A stretch of 64,000 nt of DNA, from positions 1 to 64,000 of the forward strand of contig CAWUSA010000011.1 in the NCBI GenBank assembly GCA_963925545.1, given 5' to 3'. This DNA comes from TMED14 sp963925545 (GTDB lineage Bacteria; Bacteroidota; Bacteroidia; Flavobacteriales; Schleiferiaceae). Shown here one piece after another: positions 59,442-64,000 of the stretch. The notes beneath the pieces are model-generated. The model did no database searches. It was not told where the DNA came from and saw only the letters and a list, made by a program, of their open reading frames with translations. Numbering within the stretch: position 1 is the first letter of the stretch; every line of letters starts with the position of its first letter. A program made the position numbers and the translations under genes.

Positions 59442-61085
59442 ATGAAATCACCCATACTTATTCTGTGTGCCATTCTGATGTCTGGTTTGATGCTTCAAGC
59501 TCAGCCTAGCAATGACAGTCTGAATTTCGTGAAGTTGATCCATTTCCCGACCACTGATTGGAATGTGCCAGTTGGCAATGGCAAGTGCAATGACGTCTGG
59601 GGCTATGCTGATAGCAATGGCGTAGAATACGCCTTGGTCGGCAATGAAAAGGGCACCTTGGTAGCTGAATTGACATCGGGTCAGCAGGCTATACCCGCGC
59701 TGTGGGTACCTGGCGCAACAAGCGTCTGGCGTGATTTGAAGACCTGGAGCCATTATGCCTATGTGGTGCATGATGGAACCCCAAACACCCCAGATGGATT
59801 ATTGATCATTGACATGGACAGCCTTGCGCAAAGCAGGTACCGATTTGTCAAGCCAACCTACACTAACCCCGTCACAGGCATCGTGGATACTTTTCAAAAG
59901 GCCCACAACATTTTTGTCGATGAAAATGGCATTTTGTACGCCTTCGGTTCAAACATTGGCACCTCTGGGGGCGCAGTCATGATTGATGTGGCCACAGACC
60001 CATGGAATCCAAGCATTGTTGGTGTCTATGAAGGTAACTACTTCCATGACGGCTACGCCCGCAATGACACCCTATGGGGTGCAGCCCTTTGGGGTGGGGT
60101 GATTGTTGTGGATGTCACGTACAAAACCAGCCCATTGACGATTGCCACCTTTGCTACACCTGGCAGTTTTGCTCACAATTGCTGGTTGAGTGATGATGGC
60201 AACACCTTGTACACGACGGATGAAATCGCGGATGGCTTCATTGCTGGATTTGATGTATCTAACTTGAGCAATGTGAATGAGTACTTCCGGGTGAGACCAC
60301 AAGTTGGAACCGGTGTCATTCCTCACAATGCACATGTGGATGGTCAGCATTTGGTGACCTCTTATTACACCTTTGGCGTCCATGTCTTGGATGTGGAGTA
60401 CCCTGAACTACCCGTGTTGGCAGCTTACTATGATAGCTCACCCGTGTCGGGTGGGGGCTTCTTTGGGGCTTGGGGGGCTTACCCTTATTTGCCAAGCAAT
60501 CGCTTGTTGGTCACCGATAGGGAAGAGGGGCTGTTTGTTCTCGAAGCAGATTACCCCGATGTCAGTCGTTTGAAATTAACCGTTGGCACCTTGGACCTCA
60601 GCACGGGCTCTACAGCCTGGGGTGCTTTGCCGGGGCATGACATGCTGTACTGGAAAGCTGGCGGCGACAGCTTGTATGTTGACAGCTTGAGCCATCAAGT
60701 CCTTTTTTATGGCCTCAACGCCACCAATGACACATTGATGTGGAACTATGCACCGGGCCAAAACCTAGCTGTGCATTATGCCTTGGGTTCAGGCATGTTT
60801 CCCCATGACACATTGATTGGGCAAATTGGCTTGAGCCTTGAAGATTTAACCCTAGCAAGCTTTGATGTTTGGACTGGAAAGGAATCGTGGGCCTTGCATG
60901 GGCTGGACGGCCACCAGGATCTACGTATTCAGTTGATTGATGCCAATGGTCAGGTATTGAGACAGTTTGAATGGCAGGCAGGTGATGACAGGGTTGTACC
61001 GTTCCCGCAAAGTCCGGGTGCCTATTGGATTCGTTACGAAAGCAGGCAGGGTGAGTCAGCTTCAGTGTCTGTGATCCGGCCTTAG
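59442..61085 (+). CDS. Choice-of-anchor B family secreted protein (LVIVD-type repeats)
   Basis: The 547-residue protein has a signal peptide (MKSPILILCAILMSGLMLQAQ) and a propeller-like N-terminal region with CNDVWGYADSNGVEYALVGN, VWRDLKTWSHYAYVVHD and AHNCWLSDDGNTLYTTDE, the signature of choice-of-anchor B proteins. These secreted proteins carry different C-terminal anchors in different phyla. Here the last 80 residues (GLDGHQDLRIQLIDANGQVL, SPGAYWIRYES, SVIRP) look like a divergent type IX sorting domain without the usual PNP motif. Function of the propeller unknown. It starts one base after the parC stop, so it may be co-transcribed with parEC. Confidence 0.78.
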   Translation: MKSPILILCAILMSGLMLQAQPSNDSLNFVKLIHFPTTDWNVPVGNGKCNDVWGYADSNGVEYALVGNEKGTLVAELTSGQQAIPALWVPGATSVWRDLKTWSHYAYVVHDGTPNTPDGLLIIDMDSLAQSRYRFVKPTYTNPVTGIVDTFQKAHNIFVDENGILYAFGSNIGTSGGAVMIDVATDPWNPSIVGVYEGNYFHDGYARNDTLWGAALWGGVIVVDVTYKTSPLTIATFATPGSFAHNCWLSDDGNTLYTTDEIADGFIAGFDVSNLSNVNEYFRVRPQVGTGVIPHNAHVDGQHLVTSYYTFGVHVLDVEYPELPVLAAYYDSSPVSGGGFFGAWGAYPYLPSNRLLVTDREEGLFVLEADYPDVSRLKLTVGTLDLSTGSTAWGALPGHDMLYWKAGGDSLYVDSLSHQVLFYGLNATNDTLMWNYAPGQNLAVHYALGSGMFPHDTLIGQIGLSLEDLTLASFDVWTGKESWALHGLDGHQDLRIQLIDANGQVLRQFEWQAGDDRVVPFPQSPGAYWIRYESRQGESASVSVIRP

Positions 61086-61101
61086 AAGCTATGATCTGAC
61101 T

Positions 61102-61812
61102 TCAGAAGTTGGGCTTGAAGAGGTATTGACTGTAGAATTCATCAATGGCCTCAACGGCTTCCTCTGCGCTGTCGACCAATTGAATCAAATCCAAATCTTT
61201 GTCATTGATGAGCCCGTTAGGCGACATGGTTGACTTGATCCAATCAAGCAGGCCGGACCAATAGTCCTTACCCACCAACACAATGGGAAAACGCCCAATC
61301 TTGCTGGTTTGAATCAAGGTGATGGATTCAAACAATTCATCCAAGGTGCCAAACCCGCCTGGCATGACAATAAAACCTTGTGAGTACTTCACGAAAATGA
61401 CTTTGCGAACAAAGAAATAATCGAAGTCAATGCTCTTGTCAGGGTCAATGTAGCTGTTTGGCTCCTGTTCAAAGGGTAGGTCAATGTTCAAGCCAACCGA
61501 AGGCGCGCCTGCCTTCTGGGCACCGCGATTGGCGGCTTCCATGATGCCTGGGCCACCGCCAGATATGACGCCATAGCCCTTGTGGCCAAGCCCTTCTGCA
61601 ACATCAACGGCCATCTGGTACCAGTGATTGTCTTCCTTTAGTCGCGCTGAACCAAAGATGCTGACACAGGGTCCAATTTTGGATAATTGCTCAAAGCCAT
61701 TGACAAATTCGCCCATGATTTTAAACACAGCCCATGCGTCATTGGTTCTTGTTTCATTCCACGTCTTTTTCTTGAACGCCTTCTTGATGGGTTCGTTGCC
61801 TCTTGTTGCCAT
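61102..61812 (-). CDS. LOG-family nucleotide phosphoribohydrolase (TIGR00730-type)
   Basis: The 236-residue protein has the Rossmann-like LOG fold: VSIFGSARLKEDNHWY, GYGVISGGGPGIMEAANRGA, and the family motif MPGGFGTLDELFESITLIQ, with NIDLPFEQEPNSYID between. LOG proteins cleave the base from nucleoside monophosphates (cytokinin activation in plants, PpnN-like in bacteria). The ATG at 61812 (MATRGNEP) is preferred; a TTG seven codons upstream is in frame. It is downstream of uvrA on the same strand with a 45-base gap, and convergent with the choice-of-anchor gene. Confidence 0.87.
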   Translation of the reverse strand: MATRGNEPIKKAFKKKTWNETRTNDAWAVFKIMGEFVNGFEQLSKIGPCVSIFGSARLKEDNHWYQMAVDVAEGLGHKGYGVISGGGPGIMEAANRGAQKAGAPSVGLNIDLPFEQEPNSYIDPDKSIDFDYFFVRKVIFVKYSQGFIVMPGGFGTLDELFESITLIQTSKIGRFPIVLVGKDYWSGLLDWIKSTMSPNGLINDKDLDLIQLVDSAEEAVEAIDEFYSQYLFKPNF

Positions 61813-61857
61813 AAACTTGCTATTTGATAACAAGGTATGAAATATAAAGAGAACACC

Positions 61858-64000
61858 TTAAATCGAAGACAGTGCTCGTTTTTTCAGGTGCTTGGACAAG
61901 AATTCGCCGGTCATGCTACCTTTATTCATGGCGATGACTTCAGGTGATCCAATAGCGATAACCTTACCGCCTCCCTTGCCACCCTCAGGGCCTAGATCGA
62001 TGACATGGTCTGCTTGTGCAATCACATCAAGCTGATGTTCAATGATGATGACGGTGTTGCCGCGATCCACCAATTGCTGGATCACACCCATCAAAACTTC
62101 AATGTCTTCAAAGTGCAGCCCTGTTGTAGGCTCATCCAAAATGTACAAGGTGTTCCCCGTGTCCCTCTTGCTGAGTTCAGATGCCAACTTGATTCGCTGA
62201 GCTTCTCCACCAGATAGGGTGGTGGAAGACTGCCCTAGGGTGAGGTAGCTCAAGCCTACATCCATCAATGTGCTGAGGATGTCATGGATTTTAGGGATGG
62301 CTTTGAAGAAGGGTTTTGCTTCTTCCACGGGCATTTCTAATACATCACCAATGCTGTGCCCCTTGTACCTCACCTCCAAGGTTTCTCGATTGAAGCGCTT
62401 GCCATGGCAGACTTCACAGGGGACATGCACATCGGGAAGAAAATTCATCTCGATGACTTTGTTGCCGCCACCTTCACAGGTTTCACATCGTCCACCTTTT
62501 ACATTGAATGAAAACCTGCCTGGCTTGTACCCACGAATTTTCGCTTCTGGGAGCTGTGAAAAAAGCTTGCGAATCTCATTAAATAAGCCGGTGTAGGTTG
62601 CAGGATTGCTTCGAGGGCTTCGCCCAATGGGGCTTTGGTCTACATCAATCACCTTGTCAATCAAGTCCAGGCCCTTGATGCCCTTGTGTGTGGCAGGTTC
62701 ACGCAGCAAACCTTGCAATGGCCCCGCAAATGCTGGCAGCAAGGTTTGGTTGATGAGGGTGGATTTACCAGACCCTGAAACACCCGTGACAACGGTCAAG
62801 CAGCCCAAGGGAATCTTGACATCTATGGAGCAAAGGTTGTTTCCCGTCGCGCCAAGTACCTCGAGGTATTGATCGGTCACTTGACGTCGGTTTGCAGGTA
62901 AATGAACGCTTTTTCGTCCGCTGAGGTAGAGACCCGTCAGGCCATTGGAAGCGCAAATGGCTTCGTAGTTACCCTCCGCAACGACATGCCCCCCATGAAG
63001 GCCAGCGCGTGGACCTAAGTCGATGATGTGATTGGCTGCACGCATCAAATCCTCATCATGCTCGACCACGATGACAGAATTCCCCATGTCTCTGAGGGAT
63101 TCTAAGCTTTTTATCAGGCGATCATTGTCCCTTGGGTGAAGCCCAATGCTGGGTTCGTCTAGGATGTAAAGCACATGCATCAACTCTGAACCGATTTGTG
63201 TGGCCAATCGAATGCGCTGCGCCTCACCGCCGCTCAAACTTTTCGCAGATCGATTCAAATTCAAATAATGCAGGCCAACATCTATTAAGAAACTCAACCT
63301 GGTGCTAAGCTCTTTCAATATTTCCTCCCCAATGGCTTGTCGGTTACTGCTCAATTTATTTCCCAGGCCACGAATCCATTGTTGCAGCTCATCCAGGCTC
63401 ATGCTGGCGACCTCAGCAATGTTTTTGTCATCAATTTTGAAATGCAAGCTTTCTTCCTTGAGTCGTTGCCCCTTGCAATCAGGGCATGCCCCCTCAACCA
63501 TGAAGGCATCTGCCCATCGCTCAAGCTTCTTGCTATTGCTGTCTTTGTGCTGACTTTCAATGAATGCCGCCAACCCCTCAAATGCAATGGTCATGCGGCG
63601 CTTGATGCCCACCACCTTGTTATCTGATGTGAACTGCTCATTGCACCCATGAAGGATGGCGTTTTTTGCATCAACAGGCAGGTTTTGCCATGAATCATCA
63701 AGGTCAAAGCCAAACCTTTGAGAAATCAGGTCCATCTGTTGCCAGATCCATGATTTATTGAAGGTTCCTAAGGGTTTGAGTGCACCTTCCTTGAGTGAAA
63801 GCCTCGGGTTGTAAATGATCAATTGCTCATCCACTGACTTCAGTCGACCCAGGCCATGACATCGGGGGCATGCCCCTTTGGGCGAATTGAAGCTGAAGCT
63901 ATTGGGCTCAGCTTCTTGGTATGCAAGGCCACTTTCCGGGCACATCAGATGCCTGCTGAAATGCGATGTTGCTTCTTGGTTGGCGTAATCCACGATGAGG
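61858..64000 (-). CDS. uvrA: Excinuclease ABC subunit A, C-terminal part (5' end outside window)
   Basis: UvrA is the damage-sensing ATPase of nucleotide excision repair. The window holds about 714 codons, some 75 percent of the usual 940; the frame stays open through the window edge (GTG at 63991-63993 is internal, not the start). Visible: the first zinc module (CPESGLAY, CPRCHGLG), ATP-cassette signatures LSGGEAQRIRLATQIG and LSGGEAQRIKLASELS, Walker A GVSGSGKSTLINQ of the second half, the second zinc finger (CETCEGGG, CEVCHGKRF), and LYILDEPTTGLHFED. The LOG-family gene follows. Confidence 0.95.
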   Translation of the reverse strand, partial: LIVDYANQEATSHFSRHLMCPESGLAYQEAEPNSFSFNSPKGACPRCHGLGRLKSVDEQLIIYNPRLSLKEGALKPLGTFNKSWIWQQMDLISQRFGFDLDDSWQNLPVDAKNAILHGCNEQFTSDNKVVGIKRRMTIAFEGLAAFIESQHKDSNSKKLERWADAFMVEGACPDCKGQRLKEESLHFKIDDKNIAEVASMSLDELQQWIRGLGNKLSSNRQAIGEEILKELSTRLSFLIDVGLHYLNLNRSAKSLSGGEAQRIRLATQIGSELMHVLYILDEPSIGLHPRDNDRLIKSLESLRDMGNSVIVVEHDEDLMRAANHIIDLGPRAGLHGGHVVAEGNYEAICASNGLTGLYLSGRKSVHLPANRRQVTDQYLEVLGATGNNLCSIDVKIPLGCLTVVTGVSGSGKSTLINQTLLPAFAGPLQGLLREPATHKGIKGLDLIDKVIDVDQSPIGRSPRSNPATYTGLFNEIRKLFSQLPEAKIRGYKPGRFSFNVKGGRCETCEGGGNKVIEMNFLPDVHVPCEVCHGKRFNRETLEVRYKGHSIGDVLEMPVEEAKPFFKAIPKIHDILSTLMDVGLSYLTLGQSSTTLSGGEAQRIKLASELSKRDTGNTLYILDEPTTGLHFEDIEVLMGVIQQLVDRGNTVIIIEHQLDVIAQADHVIDLGPEGGKGGGKVIAIGSPEVIAMNKGSMTGEFLSKHLKKRALSSI

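Overview
The window reads as a chromosomal segment of a Bacteroidota bacterium, most likely a flavobacterium-like marine lineage (order-level placement is inference). The signs are a type III glutamine synthetase, a SecD-SecF fusion, a DUF3467 gene directly after rpoC, a split transketolase, a PorE-like envelope protein and a cargo-like type IX secretion C-terminus. The Bacteroidota promoter box TAnnTTTG also appears upstream of many genes. No prophage, insertion sequence or CRISPR array was found. The content is almost all housekeeping and envelope genes.

Layout. 1-2.5 kb: the tail of an EEP-family hydrolase, an Omp28-like lipoprotein, and convergent queA. 2.5-10.3 kb: an unusually long glycosyltransferase that looks like two enzymes fused, an FtsE-type ATPase, then a large TPR protein coupled to an outer-membrane beta-barrel. 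10.4-19.4 kb: gyrB, mdh, an FG-GAP secreted protein on the minus strand, secDF (broken by a -1 frameshift in its linker) and tatA. 19.5-30.9 kb: glnA (GSIII), a PorE-like OmpA protein with two extra LysM-like modules, a purM-prfA-pyrF-SDR run, and a sodium symporter with its tiny MetS-like partner and a helix-hairpin-helix protein. 31-46 kb: the information-processing core, rpsU, xerC, hpf, tRNA-Thr/Tyr/Gly/Thr, tuf, tRNA-Trp, secE, nusG, rplK, rplA, rplJ, rplL, rpoB, rpoC and DUF3467. The order tRNA-Thr(TGT)-Tyr(GTA)-Gly(TCC)-Thr(GGT)-tuf matches the classical E. coli tufB operon.

46-52.2 kb is a minus-strand block. It runs transketolase N-half, a secreted vWA protein, transketolase C-half, an ECF sigma factor, a probable anti-sigma membrane protein and a Spy/CpxP-like periplasmic protein; an aminotransferase and a small membrane protein follow under their own promoter. 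52.3-64 kb: ychF, trhO (locally AT-richer), parE-parC, a choice-of-anchor B protein, and convergent uvrA (N-terminus outside the window) with a LOG-family hydrolase.

Most interesting points: the vWA gene wedged exactly between the two transketolase halves and leading into a sigma-factor cassette; the secDF frameshift; the fused glycosyltransferase; the PorE-like protein with tandem LysM modules; and several promoter boxes so close to start codons that the mRNAs may be leaderless. I see no clearly new multi-gene system.
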